A stretch of 64,000 nt of DNA from the NCBI RefSeq assembly GCF_025639885.1, contig NZ_CP106738.1, positions 2,356,001 through 2,420,000 on the forward strand, read 5' to 3'. How positions within the stretch are numbered: the first letter of the stretch is position 1; the number at the start of each line of letters is the position of its first letter. The notes under the pieces are model-generated. The model saw only the letters and a list, made by a program, of their open reading frames with translations. It made no database searches and was not told the DNA's origin. This DNA is from Roseovarius pelagicus. GTDB taxonomy: Bacteria; Pseudomonadota; Alphaproteobacteria; Rhodobacterales; Rhodobacteraceae. This document shows, one piece after another, positions 28,052 through 37,246 of the stretch. The translations under genes and the position numbers were made by a program.

Positions 28052-28855
28052 TCAGCCCTCCTTGAGGTCTACGCTGGGGGCGTAGGCGATGAAGAACGGA
28101 TTGGCATATCCGTCCTTGCCATAGGCCAGATCGGTATGGTCATCGAACCGTACGACGCGTCCGCCTGCGCCGGTCAGAACTGCGTGACCGGCCGCAGTGT
28201 CCCATTCCATGGTCCGGCCCACGCGGGGATAGATATCTGCCTCGCCCGTTGCGATCAGGCAGAACTTGAGCGAGGAACCGGCGCTCTTCATATCCTTGAC
28301 GGCGTATTTGCCGATATAATCGTCGGTGGCCTGATCGCGGTGCGATTTTGAGGCAACGACCATCAGCGCGGAGTTGTCCGGATCCGATACGCGAATGGGG
28401 CGGATTGTGCCGATCACGTCCTTGTCGAGGTCTCCGGTTTCCTCGACGGCGTGACCGTCGGGCATGGTAAAGAACATGCGCCCCTTGGCGGGTGCATAGA
28501 CCACGCCCCGGATCGGTACGCCGTTTTCGACATAGGCGATGTTGACGGTGAAATCGCCGCGGCGGTGGATGAATTCCTTGGTTCCGTCCAATGGATCGAC
28601 GATCAGAAAGGTGTCGCCGCGCAACTGGTGGCTGTCGGATTGTTCCTCTGTCACCAGTGTTATGTCCGGAAACGCAGCCCGCAGCCCGGTCGAGATCAGT
28701 GCATCAGCGGCCTCGTCGGCCTCTGTCACGGGACTGGAGTCGGATTTGGTTTTGATGTCGAAATCGTCGGAATTGTAGATATTCATAATCACGTCACCAG
28801 CCTCCAACGCGAGGCGTCGAATGGTGGTGGTCAACTGATCGTGGTCCAAATTCAT
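28052..28855 (-). CDS. cysQ: 3'(2'),5'-bisphosphate nucleotidase CysQ
   Basis: A 267-residue Mg2+-dependent phosphatase of the inositol-monophosphatase fold that hydrolyses 3'-phosphoadenosine 5'-phosphate (PAP). The metal site is seen as EADEAAD, TEEQ and DPLDGTKEFI; the second metal motif is EWDTAAGHAVL. It heads the minus-strand run cysQ-kdsB-galU-galE-glycosyltransferases-sulfotransferase. PAP is the by-product of PAPS-dependent sulfotransferases, which gives a direct reason for its place here. Divergent from the ABC permease. Confidence 0.94.
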   Translation of the reverse strand: MNLDHDQLTTTIRRLALEAGDVIMNIYNSDDFDIKTKSDSSPVTEADEAADALISTGLRAAFPDITLVTEEQSDSHQLRGDTFLIVDPLDGTKEFIHRRGDFTVNIAYVENGVPIRGVVYAPAKGRMFFTMPDGHAVEETGDLDKDVIGTIRPIRVSDPDNSALMVVASKSHRDQATDDYIGKYAVKDMKSAGSSLKFCLIATGEADIYPRVGRTMEWDTAAGHAVLTGAGGRVVRFDDHTDLAYGKDGYANPFFIAYAPSVDLKEG

Positions 28856-28989
28856 GCTCCTGTCGGGGGGCGTCTAAGTGCCAATACGCAAGTGTTGCGG
28901 GAATGTGTTTGGACTCTTATGCTGCGCACGTAACGGGACAGCAAGAATTCCGTGCGAAATTTCGCCAGCGCAGGTACAGGCACGAGATA

Positions 28990-29811
28990 ATGTTTCAGCA
29001 GGCCAAACAGAAATCCACGCTCTTGACGGCGGTCTCTATCGCCGAGCTGATCTATCATGGGACAGTTCGCGAAGTGCGCAAGGCGCATGGAAATGCGTTG
29101 ATGGCGCTGGGCATCAACCTGTTGCAGGCCGTTGTTTTCATTGGATCATTCTACCTGATGTTTTCGGTTCTTGGTCTGCGTGGCGCGGCACTGCGCGGTG
29201 ATTTCCTGTTATATATCATGTCGGGCATTTTCCTGTTTTTGTCGCATGTCAAAACACTGAGCGCGGTGGTGGGCGCCGAAGGGCCGTCGTCACCGATGAT
29301 GAAGCACGCGCCAATGAACACAATGATCGCGATCTGCGCCGCGGCGTTTGGTGCGCTCTATATCCAGTTGCTGACGTTGTTTTTAATCCTGTTTGTCTAT
29401 CATGTGGCATTCACACCCTTCACGGTCGAGCAACCATTCTGGGCATTTCTGATGCTGATGCTGGCTTGGTTCACGGCCGTGGCGCTGGGTCTGGTACTGT
29501 TGGCGATCAAGCCGTGGTTCCCGACATTTACGCAGACATTCGTCACAGTTTATCAGCGCGCAAATATGATCGCGTCGGGCAAGATGTTCGTCGCCAATGC
29601 GCTGCCGCCGACCATGCTGGCGATGTTTGACTGGAACCCGCTGTTTCATCTGATTGATCAGTCGCGCGGGTTTGTCTTCGTCAATTACATTCCCCGAAAT
29701 TCATCAATCGAGTATCCGGTGACAGTTGGGATCGTATTTATCGTTGTGGGGTTAATGGGTGAATTCTATACCCGGCATCACGCCTCGGCCAGCTGGGACG
29801 CACGTCGCTAG
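28990..29811 (+). CDS. ABC-2 type permease, polysaccharide-export type
   Basis: A 273-residue membrane protein with about six hydrophobic segments, of the KpsM/ABC-2 permease group. It begins with a short amphipathic N-terminus and contains the conserved NPLFHLIDQSRG block seen in capsule and O-antigen exporters. The ATG at 28990 is preferred because the residues before it are basic and lack coding character; its RBS is weak. No ATP-binding partner is encoded nearby, so it must pair with an ATPase elsewhere. It is divergent from cysQ. Confidence 0.8.
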   Translation: MFQQAKQKSTLLTAVSIAELIYHGTVREVRKAHGNALMALGINLLQAVVFIGSFYLMFSVLGLRGAALRGDFLLYIMSGIFLFLSHVKTLSAVVGAEGPSSPMMKHAPMNTMIAICAAAFGALYIQLLTLFLILFVYHVAFTPFTVEQPFWAFLMLMLAWFTAVALGLVLLAIKPWFPTFTQTFVTVYQRANMIASGKMFVANALPPTMLAMFDWNPLFHLIDQSRGFVFVNYIPRNSSIEYPVTVGIVFIVVGLMGEFYTRHHASASWDARR

Positions 29812-29881
29812 TTTCTTGTCGTTTCGACACCGTAGATTCGGTGAAGCGGCCCAGGTGTTTGCAACGAAGCGGGCCGTCGTT

Positions 29882-31231
29882 TCAGGTTTTGCCGGCCTCG
29901 CGTACTGAATCGGCGATGGTATGGACCACATCCTTTAGCAGGGCTTCATCCTCGCACTCGGCCATCACACGGATCAGCGGCTCGGTCCCGGATTTGCGGA
30001 TCAGGATGCGACCCTGACCCGCGATCCGCTGTTCCTGATCTGCAATCAAGGCCGATACAACATTCGAGCCAAGCGGATCGGCGCCGGGGCTGAATTTCAC
30101 GTTCTCCAGCATCTGCGGCACTGCCTCGAAATTGCGGATGAGTTCGCTGGCTGGTTTGCCAGATTTTACCATCGCTGCCAGGAATTGCAGTCCGGCGATC
30201 AGCCCATCGCCGGTGGTGGCGTAGTCGGTCATCACGATATGGCCCGACTGTTCGCCACCCAGATTGAAACCACCCTCGCGCATCCGCGCGACCACGTGTC
30301 GGTCGCCGACATTCGTGCGTTCCATCGTAAGGCCACGCCCGTTGCAGTACCGTTCCAGCCCGAGGTTCGACATCACGGTGGTGACCAGTGTTTCGCCGCG
30401 CAGCATACCAGTGTCGGCCCACATCCCCGCAAAAAGCGCCATGATCTGATCGCCATCGGCGACGGTGCCGGCCTCATCGATGATGATGATCCTGTCGGCG
30501 TCGCCATCCAGACATATACCCAGATCTGCGCCATGCTCTCGGACTGCGGCGACTGCGGTCTGCGGGCTGGTTGAGCCGCAATCGAGGTTGATGTTGTATC
30601 CGTTCGGAGCAACTCCGATCGGGACGACCTCGGCACCCAGTTCCCACAGCACCTCGGGGGCGGCGCGGTGAGCGGCGCCGTTCGCACAATCCACCACCAC
30701 CTTGAGCCCGCTGAGGCGTACTTCGCGAGGAATGGTCGTCTTGGCATATTCGACATACCGGCCCTGACCGTGTTCGATCCGTTTGGCGCGGCCAATATTG
30801 ACCGGCTGCACCGGCGCGATATCGCCTGCGAGAATACGTTCGATCTCGGCCTCGGAATCGTCGTCCAGCTTGAACCCGTCAGGACCAAAGAATTTGATCC
30901 CGTTGTCATAGTGCGGATTATGGCTGGCCGAGATCATAATGCCCAGATCGGCGCGCATGGATCGGGTCAATAACCCGACGGCAGGTGTGGGTACCGGGCC
31001 GAGCAGCAGAACATTCATCCCGGTTGAGGTCAGCCCGGCAGTCAGTGCGTTTTCCAGCATATAACCTGAACGGCGGGTATCCTTGCCAATCACGACGCGG
31101 TGACCGTTGGATTTGTCTCGTCGAAAGTGGCGTCCTGCCGCCGCGCCGATACGCAACGCGTTGTCGGCGGTCATGGGATATGTGTTGGCAGTGCCGCGAA
31201 TGCCGTCGGTACCGAAAATTTTGCGCGTCAT
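29882..31231 (-). CDS. glmM: Phosphoglucosamine mutase GlmM
   Basis: A 449-residue alpha-D-phosphohexomutase converting glucosamine-6-phosphate to glucosamine-1-phosphate for UDP-GlcNAc, murein and LPS. It has the phospho-Ser loop ISASHNP (Ser103), the metal loop DGDADR and the sugar-binding GEQSGH loop. The C-terminal [12 protein letters not shown] phosphate-binding loop is intact. It stands alone (in many bacteria folP or ftsH precedes it), with divergent VanZ-like upstream. Confidence 0.96.
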   Translation of the reverse strand: MTRKIFGTDGIRGTANTYPMTADNALRIGAAAGRHFRRDKSNGHRVVIGKDTRRSGYMLENALTAGLTSTGMNVLLLGPVPTPAVGLLTRSMRADLGIMISASHNPHYDNGIKFFGPDGFKLDDDSEAEIERILAGDIAPVQPVNIGRAKRIEHGQGRYVEYAKTTIPREVRLSGLKVVVDCANGAAHRAAPEVLWELGAEVVPIGVAPNGYNINLDCGSTSPQTAVAAVREHGADLGICLDGDADRIIIIDEAGTVADGDQIMALFAGMWADTGMLRGETLVTTVMSNLGLERYCNGRGLTMERTNVGDRHVVARMREGGFNLGGEQSGHIVMTDYATTGDGLIAGLQFLAAMVKSGKPASELIRNFEAVPQMLENVKFSPGADPLGSNVVSALIADQEQRIAGQGRILIRKSGTEPLIRVMAECEDEALLKDVVHTIADSVREAGKT

Positions 31232-31426
31232 CTAAATCTCTTTCCGCAATACAGGACCCTGCCGGGCGCAATCGGAAACGTCATATACACGACGCGGCGA
31301 TTTGGCGAGTGCCAAGGCGGTATGCGCGTGGATGTGCGTATTATCGCCGTTCGTGATGGCGTTGCTTGCGGTATTGGCCCAGTTGGTCCAGACCAGCGCA
31401 AGATGGTAGAGAGTAGCGGTAACAGC

Positions 31427-31804
31427 ATGGTCAATACAGCAGGCAGAGTCAGGTATCGCAGGCGGGCTTGGGCAGTGAGTATCGCCCTGTTTCTAGTGGT
31501 GGGAATTGCGACGCTGAGTCCGATGCCGGAGCAGCAGGATTTGCCGGGTTCGGATAAACTGCATCACCTGATCGGGTTCGCGGCGTTGGCGTTTCCGCTT
31601 AGCTGGGTTTACCCGCGCCATGCGTGGCTGATCTTTGCAGCGGCCACTGTCTATGGCGGGCTGATCGAAGTGATACAGCCGCAAGTGGGCCGATATGCCG
31701 AGTTCAGCGATGGTCTGGCTGACCTTGCGGGCGCGGCAATGGGCGCGGGGTTCGGGCGCTGGTTGGGTCTGCGCCGATTCGCGTATCTCAGTCGCGCAGC
31801 CTGA
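31427..31804 (+). CDS. VanZ-like small membrane protein
   Basis: A 125-residue protein with about four hydrophobic helices and the family pattern DKLHHLIGFAALAF and EVIQPQVGRYAEFSDGLADLAGAAMG. VanZ-like proteins are linked to glycopeptide resistance or envelope stress in some bacteria; the function here is unknown. The start may be ATG 31427 or ATG 31403, neither with a good ribosome site. Its 3' end overlaps convergent pncA by 17 bases. Confidence 0.75.
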   Translation: MVNTAGRVRYRRRAWAVSIALFLVVGIATLSPMPEQQDLPGSDKLHHLIGFAALAFPLSWVYPRHAWLIFAAATVYGGLIEVIQPQVGRYAEFSDGLADLAGAAMGAGFGRWLGLRRFAYLSRAA

Positions 31805-32387
31805 CGCCTGCTGTCTGCATGCGGGCTCGTGCCGCTGCCATAGAACCATCGAGATCAATACCCCGGCAAAGCGGCGTTTCAACAGTGACCGAATAACCCA
31901 GACGTGCGGCATCTTCTGCCGAATAGGCCACACAAAAATCGGTTGCCAACCCAACCATGGTCAGCGTGTCGATGCCGCGGGTCTGCAAATAGCCGTGCAG
32001 CCCGGTTGGAGTCGTATGATCATTCTCGAAAAACGCGGAATAGCTGTCGATGGCGGGATTAAAGCCTTTGCGGATGATCATATCGGCGCGGTCGGTGTTC
32101 AGTGCATCGTGAAACGCGGCGCCTGCACTGCCCTGAATGCAGTGATCCGGCCATAGGACCTGTGGGCCATAGGGCATTTCTGTCATTTCCATCGCGGCCT
32201 TGCCCGGATGGGACGAAGCAAAGGATGAATGCCCCGCCGGGTGCCAGTCCTGCGTCAGGATCACCGCGTCCGCGTCGGCCATGCGCGTGTTGATGCCTGC
32301 GACAATATCAGCACCACCCGATACAGCCAGCGCACCACGGGGGCAAAAATCGTTCTGGACGTCGATCACGATCAGGGCGTGTGTCAT
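31788..32387 (-). CDS. pncA: Nicotinamidase PncA
   Basis: A 199-residue cysteine hydrolase that deamidates nicotinamide to nicotinate in NAD salvage. It has the catalytic Asp in VIDVQNDF, the metal ligands DWHPAGHSSF with the family Asp-His-x-His pattern, and the nucleophile Cys in VGLATDFCV. The start at 32387 has AAGGAGA at ideal spacing; the longer upstream frame is not supported. It is divergent from trhO. Confidence 0.94.
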   Translation of the reverse strand: MTHALIVIDVQNDFCPRGALAVSGGADIVAGINTRMADADAVILTQDWHPAGHSSFASSHPGKAAMEMTEMPYGPQVLWPDHCIQGSAGAAFHDALNTDRADMIIRKGFNPAIDSYSAFFENDHTTPTGLHGYLQTRGIDTLTMVGLATDFCVAYSAEDAARLGYSVTVETPLCRGIDLDGSMAAARARMQTAGVRLRD

Positions 32388-32487
32388 GCGGCTCTCCTTG
32401 CTGCTCGTGTCATGGGTAGGCAGCGGCAGGGCCTGCGTCAACCATGCCCCTTGTTCGATGGGCCATGAGAGCGTAGAGACCCGGCCC

Positions 32488-33402
32488 ATGTATACGATCG
32501 CTGCTCTTTATCACTTCACCCGGTTTGATGACCCTGCGGCGCTGCGTGCGCCGCTGTTGGCGCTGTGCGAGCGTGAAGGGATCACCGGGATTCTGTTGCT
32601 GGCAGGCGAGGGGCTGAACGGGACCATTGCCGGATCGCGTGCGGGGATTGACGCGGTATTGGCGCATCTGCGCAGCCTGCCGGGGTGCAGCGGGTTGGAG
32701 CACAAGGAAAGTCATAGTGAATTCCGTCCCTTTGGCCGCCTCAGGGTACGGCTAAAGCGGGAAATCGTCACGATGGGTCAGCCGGATGTCGATCCGGTCA
32801 GCGCCGTCGGCCATTATGTCGACCCGTGCGATTGGAATGCGTTGATTTCCAGCCCGGATGTCGCAGTCATCGACACGCGCAACGATTACGAAGTGGCGAT
32901 TGGCACGTTTGACGGTGCGATTGATCCGAAAACCGACAGCTTTCGCGACTTTCCCGCGTGGTGGGAGAAGAACAAGGAACGTTTTCACAATAAGCGGATT
33001 GCGATGTTCTGCACCGGCGGTATCCGCTGCGAGAAAAGCACGAACTATCTGCTGGGGCAGGGGGTCGAGGATGTCTATCACCTGAAGGGTGGCATCCTGA
33101 AGTATCTAGAAGAGGTGCCCGAGGCGCAAAGTGCGTGGCAGGGCGAGTGCTTTGTTTTTGATGGTCGGGTGTCGGTCGGGCACGGTTTGCAGGTGGGATC
33201 GCATGAGCTGTGCCATGCATGCCGCCGTCCGATCCTTCCCGAGGACACCGCGCGACCAGAGTTCGAGAAAGGTGTTTCCTGTCACCAATGTGCGGGTGAA
33301 ACGTCAGAAGCGGACAAAGACAGGTTTCGCGAGCGGCAAAAGCAGATCGCATTGTCGGCAGCGCGTGGCGAACGGCATATGCGGAATATCCCGGGGGACT
33401 GA
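32488..33402 (+). CDS. trhO: tRNA uridine(34) hydroxylase TrhO
   Basis: A 304-residue rhodanese-domain protein (YceA/UPF0176) needed for oxygen-dependent 5-hydroxylation of wobble uridine in tRNAs. It has an N-terminal acylphosphatase-like domain and a rhodanese domain with FCTGGIRCEK, where Cys175 and Cys181 are the conserved active pair. The C-terminal CHACRRP...CHQC clusters look like a zinc-binding tail. The length is close to the E. coli protein (about 350) but trimmed. Confidence 0.92.
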   Translation: MYTIAALYHFTRFDDPAALRAPLLALCEREGITGILLLAGEGLNGTIAGSRAGIDAVLAHLRSLPGCSGLEHKESHSEFRPFGRLRVRLKREIVTMGQPDVDPVSAVGHYVDPCDWNALISSPDVAVIDTRNDYEVAIGTFDGAIDPKTDSFRDFPAWWEKNKERFHNKRIAMFCTGGIRCEKSTNYLLGQGVEDVYHLKGGILKYLEEVPEAQSAWQGECFVFDGRVSVGHGLQVGSHELCHACRRPILPEDTARPEFEKGVSCHQCAGETSEADKDRFRERQKQIALSAARGERHMRNIPGD

Positions 33403-33440
33403 CCGGCGTCTTCTTTGTTAAATACGCGGAAAACCTGCTG

Positions 33441-34664
33441 TCAGGCTGCCACGGCCTGCGGTTCTTTGCGCTTGCGCGTGCGCAGCAGGATCGTGACCAT
33501 GATCGCGATATTCAGGAAATTGAACGCGATACCATTTAGGAACGCGGCCTGATAGCTGCCCGTCATGTCGTAGATCCATCCCGACATCCAGCCGCCGATG
33601 GCCATACCGCCGACGGTGGACATCATCACGAATCCCACACGGCGACCCGCCTCGCGCGAGGGCATGTATTCACGCACCACAAGCGTATAGCTGGGCACGA
33701 TCCCGCCCTGCGACAGACCAAAGACCAGCGACACAGTGTATAGCGACACCAATCCACCCGCGGGCAGATAGAGAAAGAGCGCGGCACATTGCAGGCCAGC
33801 GCTGATCAGCACAGTGCGCACACCGCCCAGCCTGTCGGCCACCATCCCGAAAAAGAGCCGCGAGATGACCCCGCCGAAAAGCATCAGCGACAGCATCTGC
33901 CCACCTGCGACCGCGCCGAATCCCATATCGACACACAGGCTGACGATATGGACCTGCGGCATGGCCATGGCTATGCAGCATCCCATACCGGCCACGGCCA
34001 GCATGTATTGCAACATGCGCGGGCTGATACCGGACGCACCGGCGCGCTGTCCTGACAGGGTGTCGGAATGGCGCAGCGCCCCATCGGGCACCCGGCGGCG
34101 CAACAGCAGCGAAAGCGGTATCATCAGGCACGGCACAAGGATCGCCAGCAGCATGTAGACCGCGCGCCAGCCATCGGACGCCAGCACGCCGGTGAGGACA
34201 AGCGGCCAAAAGGCACCAGCGACGTAGTTGCCACTGGCCGTGACGGCGACGGCGATCCCAAGTCGCCGCATGAACCATAGGGATACATCCGCCATGAGTG
34301 GGCCGAATGTGACCGCGGTGCCGAGGCCGATCACAGCGTGCAATGCGATGACGGCCGTCGCCGTCGGAGATACCGCCACGAGCGCCATCGAGCCGCCAAT
34401 CAAGATTGCCGATCCGATCAGGGCCGAGGTCACGCCGAACCGGTCCACTACCCGCCCAACCACGAAATTGCCAAAAGCAAAGGCAATCATAAACACCGTG
34501 TAGGGTAGCGATGCGTCGGCGCGTTCCAGTCCGAATTCGGCCTGCACCCCCGGCATCACCAGAACGATCGACCACATCCCTGCACTGCCCACCGCTGCGA
34601 TCACCAAAGAGATGGCGAGGCGCGTCCAGGAATAGCGGCTGTCGAGAATGTCAGCATCGGTCAT
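33441..34664 (-). CDS. MFS transporter (MCT/OFA-like)
   Basis: A 407-residue transporter with 12 predicted hydrophobic helices and the MFS loop motif GRVVDRFG between helices 2 and 3. The overall pattern resembles monocarboxylate or oxalate-formate type carriers. The C-terminus is basic and cytoplasmic. No substrate gene is adjacent, so the cargo is not predictable. It is divergent from kdsD with a 148-base gap. Confidence 0.85.
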   Translation of the reverse strand: MTDADILDSRYSWTRLAISLVIAAVGSAGMWSIVLVMPGVQAEFGLERADASLPYTVFMIAFAFGNFVVGRVVDRFGVTSALIGSAILIGGSMALVAVSPTATAVIALHAVIGLGTAVTFGPLMADVSLWFMRRLGIAVAVTASGNYVAGAFWPLVLTGVLASDGWRAVYMLLAILVPCLMIPLSLLLRRRVPDGALRHSDTLSGQRAGASGISPRMLQYMLAVAGMGCCIAMAMPQVHIVSLCVDMGFGAVAGGQMLSLMLFGGVISRLFFGMVADRLGGVRTVLISAGLQCAALFLYLPAGGLVSLYTVSLVFGLSQGGIVPSYTLVVREYMPSREAGRRVGFVMMSTVGGMAIGGWMSGWIYDMTGSYQAAFLNGIAFNFLNIAIMVTILLRTRKRKEPQAVAA

Positions 34665-34812
34665 GGCCGGACGTTAGTACCGCACCGTGACCCTGTATAG
34701 AGCGCGATTGTACCTCTCTGCCAAAGGTACAAAGCAGGCGGAACAGGTGCCGGGGCTTTCCTCGGGCGGGGTGGCACGGTATCACCCTGCCAAAGCGACA
34801 GGAGCGACACGC

Positions 34813-35772
34813 ATGACCCAAGAGCCCAGCCCGACAGAGATCGCGCGAGATGTTCTCGCCATTGAAGCTGCGGCGCTCTTGGCGATGCGCGATGCAATGC
34901 CCCCCGATTTCGAGGCGGCAGTCGAGGTGTTGCTGGACGTGGCTGGCAGGGTCATCGTATCGGGCATGGGAAAATCGGGCCATGTCGCGCACAAGATCGC
35001 GGCCACGATGGCCAGCACCGGCACCCCGGCGCAGGCGGTCCATCCGGGCGAAGCCAGCCATGGCGATCTGGGCATGATCACGTCCGAGGATGCGGTGATC
35101 CTGATTTCGAACTCGGGTGAGACACGCGAACTGGCGGACATTATTGCCCATACACGGCGGTTCTCGATCCCGTTGATCGCCGTGACCAAGAACGCGGGCA
35201 GCACATTGGCGGCGCAGGCCGATCATCTGTTACTGTTGCCGGATGCGCCAGAGGCCTGCGGCATTGGCATGGCACCTACGACCAGCACGACCTGCACCAT
35301 GGCGCTGGGTGATGCATTGGCGGTGGCGTTGATGAAGCTACGCGGATTCGAGCGAGAGAATTTTCTGGCGTTCCACCCTGGCGGAACGTTAGGGGCGCAG
35401 CTGTTGACGGTCGGTGCCGTCATGCACACCGGTGACGCGCTACCGGTGGTTCACGAGCATACCGGAATGGGCGAAACACTGATCGAAATGACTGCCAAAG
35501 GGTTTGGCGTTGCTGCCATCGTCGAGCGCGGCATGTTGACAGGTGTGATTACCGATGGCGATTTGCGCCGCAATCTGGCGCATCTGATGGAACGCGAGGC
35601 AGGCGAGGTTGCCACGCGCGGACCGCGCACCACACGGCCCGATGCGCTGTTGTCAGAGGCGCTGGGCGTGATGAACGCCCAGAAAATCAGCGCGCTCTTC
35701 GTCGTCGGCGAGGATGGTGCGCTGCTTGGGCTGGTGCATATCCATGATGTGCTGCGGACCGGGGTGGCCTGA
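34813..35772 (+). CDS. kdsD: Arabinose-5-phosphate isomerase KdsD (KpsF/GutQ family)
   Basis: A 319-residue enzyme isomerising ribulose-5-phosphate to arabinose-5-phosphate, the first KDO step. It has an SIS domain (about 30-175; GMGKSGHVAHK and SNSGETRE) followed by two CBS domains (about 205-319). The ATG at 34813 follows GGAGCGAC; the frame is open upstream but unsupported. It acts with kdsB, located in the cluster at 27-28 kb. Confidence 0.94.
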   Translation: MTQEPSPTEIARDVLAIEAAALLAMRDAMPPDFEAAVEVLLDVAGRVIVSGMGKSGHVAHKIAATMASTGTPAQAVHPGEASHGDLGMITSEDAVILISNSGETRELADIIAHTRRFSIPLIAVTKNAGSTLAAQADHLLLLPDAPEACGIGMAPTTSTTCTMALGDALAVALMKLRGFERENFLAFHPGGTLGAQLLTVGAVMHTGDALPVVHEHTGMGETLIEMTAKGFGVAAIVERGMLTGVITDGDLRRNLAHLMEREAGEVATRGPRTTRPDALLSEALGVMNAQKISALFVVGEDGALLGLVHIHDVLRTGVA

Positions 35773-35837
35773 GGCCGGACCCCGGCCAAAATCCAGATGC
35801 GCGCCCCGCTGGCGAGGCGCGCAGAGATGCCTCGGGT

Positions 35838-35957
35838 TTAGCTGTCTTTTTCATCCGGCTTGGCATTGATCTTGGCGGCGGGTGCGCCTTTGGTTTCCGC
35901 GTCTTCCTTGGTTTTGCGCAATTCGATTTCTTTCGAGAACAGGGCATTGAATGACAT
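35838..35957 (-). CDS. Very small charged protein, unknown
   Basis: A 39-residue ORF (MSFNALFSKEIELRKTKEDA then an Ala/Lys/Asp-rich tail ending in KPDEKDS). The ATG at 35957 follows GAGGA at good spacing and codon use looks normal. It has no Cys and no membrane segment, and reads as a soluble, probably disordered peptide. I do not recognise a family. Confidence 0.5.
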   Translation of the reverse strand: MSFNALFSKEIELRKTKEDAETKGAPAAKINAKPDEKDS

Positions 35958-36001
35958 TGTCGGGTTCCTCTTTGAACAGGGCTTGATTGCGTGATATTGG
36001 T

Positions 36002-36151
36002 TCAGGCATTGAAGACATAGACGAATGCGCTGAGTGTCAGAGTGATGGCCAAAAGGATGGCTATTCGGAAACGGCTGCTGGGATTGCGCAGAAACCCATT
36101 GTCAGATTTTATGCGGGTTCCCAATCTTTCGTTGAGATCGCTGTTTGCCAA
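36002..36151 (-). CDS. Small single-pass membrane protein, unknown
   Basis: A 49-residue ORF from a TTG start at 36151 (GAAAGG nine bases upstream). A polar, basic N-terminus (NERLGTRIKSDNGFLRNPSSR) is followed by one hydrophobic helix (FRIAILLAITLTLSAFVYVF), so an N-in small membrane protein. The frame extends upstream to an ATG at 36238, but that part lacks coding character. Family not recognised. Confidence 0.45.
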   Translation of the reverse strand: MANSDLNERLGTRIKSDNGFLRNPSSRFRIAILLAITLTLSAFVYVFNA

Positions 36152-36481
36152 TGGTTGCAACCTTTCTTGTGCGTGAAATTCCCCGCGCTGCAAGCTGGGG
36201 TAAACGACACATCCATGCCTGTGCATTTGGATTGACACAGGACGAGAGCTACATTTTTCGAAATACCGTGGTTAATCGGTGTCGGCAGCACAGCGACGAC
36301 GATTTCTGTCAACCACAGTGCACAAGTACACAGATTACCTAGCTAGGTCAAAGTTTGTCAGCATTGCTACGGCCAGGACCAAGTTGGGGCTTTGCCCTCA
36401 TGCGGGGCTATGACTAGAAACGAGCAATACACCGGTTGGAATTTTGGGTATGATTTCCGCCGGGCAAGAGTGAAAGGATGA
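36152..36481. other. 330-base region without a clear gene
   Basis: Lower in GC than its surroundings, between the small membrane ORF and marC. It holds one perfect 12-bp palindrome, ACCTAGCTAGGT, at 36337-36348, which could be an operator. GAAAGGATGA at the end is the marC ribosome site. No convincing RNA gene is visible. Confidence 0.5.
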
Positions 36482-37153
36482 ATGTTGGACTGGACGCCGA
36501 TTATATTGGATTTTGTGACACTGCTGGTGGTGATTGACCCGGTTGGGACTATCCCTGTTTTCCTGTTTGCGGTGCGCGGCGTTCCCAGAAAACTGCACCG
36601 GCGTTTCGCGGTGCGCGGGGTCATCATCGCGACGTTCGTCTTGCTCGGTTTTCTGGTTGGTGGGCAGGCGCTGCTAGAGGCGCTCGGCCTGCGGCTTGGG
36701 TCGTTTCAGATCGCGGGTGGGGTGATTCTGTTCCTCTTTGCCCTGACGATGATATTTGGCGATTCCAAGCCTGCCCGAGAGATCGAAGAGGCCGAGGGCG
36801 GTCATCTTGCCGGTGCGGTATTTCCGCTAGCCATGCCATCTATTGCGTCGCCGGGTGCCATGCTGGCGGTGGTGGTGTTGACCGACAATCACACTGAATC
36901 CATCCGCGATCAGGCGATCACCGCCGGGCTGCTGGTCGTTGTTTTAATCATCACGTTGATACTGTTGATCATGGCGAGCGCGGTGCACCGGTTGATCGGA
37001 AACAGCGGCGCCAGCGTCATTAGCCGGGTGATGGGAATTATTCTGGCCACGATTGCGGTCGATGCCATTCTCGGTGGTTTTGATGCACTGGATCTGCTGG
37101 ATGTTCCGCCGCCTGCTGTCGAAGGTCCGATCACGTCTGAGCCTGAAGGGTAG
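36482..37153 (+). CDS. MarC/UPF0056 family membrane protein
   Basis: A 223-residue protein with six hydrophobic segments. The N-terminal VVIDPVGTIPVFLF and the SPGAMLAVVV repeat are the family's pseudo-repeat motifs. Once named for multiple antibiotic resistance, MarC has no proven role in it; some relatives are thought to transport amino acids. It stands alone with a GAAAGGA ribosome site. Confidence 0.87.
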   Translation: MLDWTPIILDFVTLLVVIDPVGTIPVFLFAVRGVPRKLHRRFAVRGVIIATFVLLGFLVGGQALLEALGLRLGSFQIAGGVILFLFALTMIFGDSKPAREIEEAEGGHLAGAVFPLAMPSIASPGAMLAVVVLTDNHTESIRDQAITAGLLVVVLIITLILLIMASAVHRLIGNSGASVISRVMGIILATIAVDAILGGFDALDLLDVPPPAVEGPITSEPEG

Positions 37154-37246
37154 GTGACACTTGGGGGTGTCGTTCAACCGATAAATTCAAAACTTGATTG
37201 GTTGATATATTTTGTTAGCATCCCCGCTATTTATGGGGGAATTATT

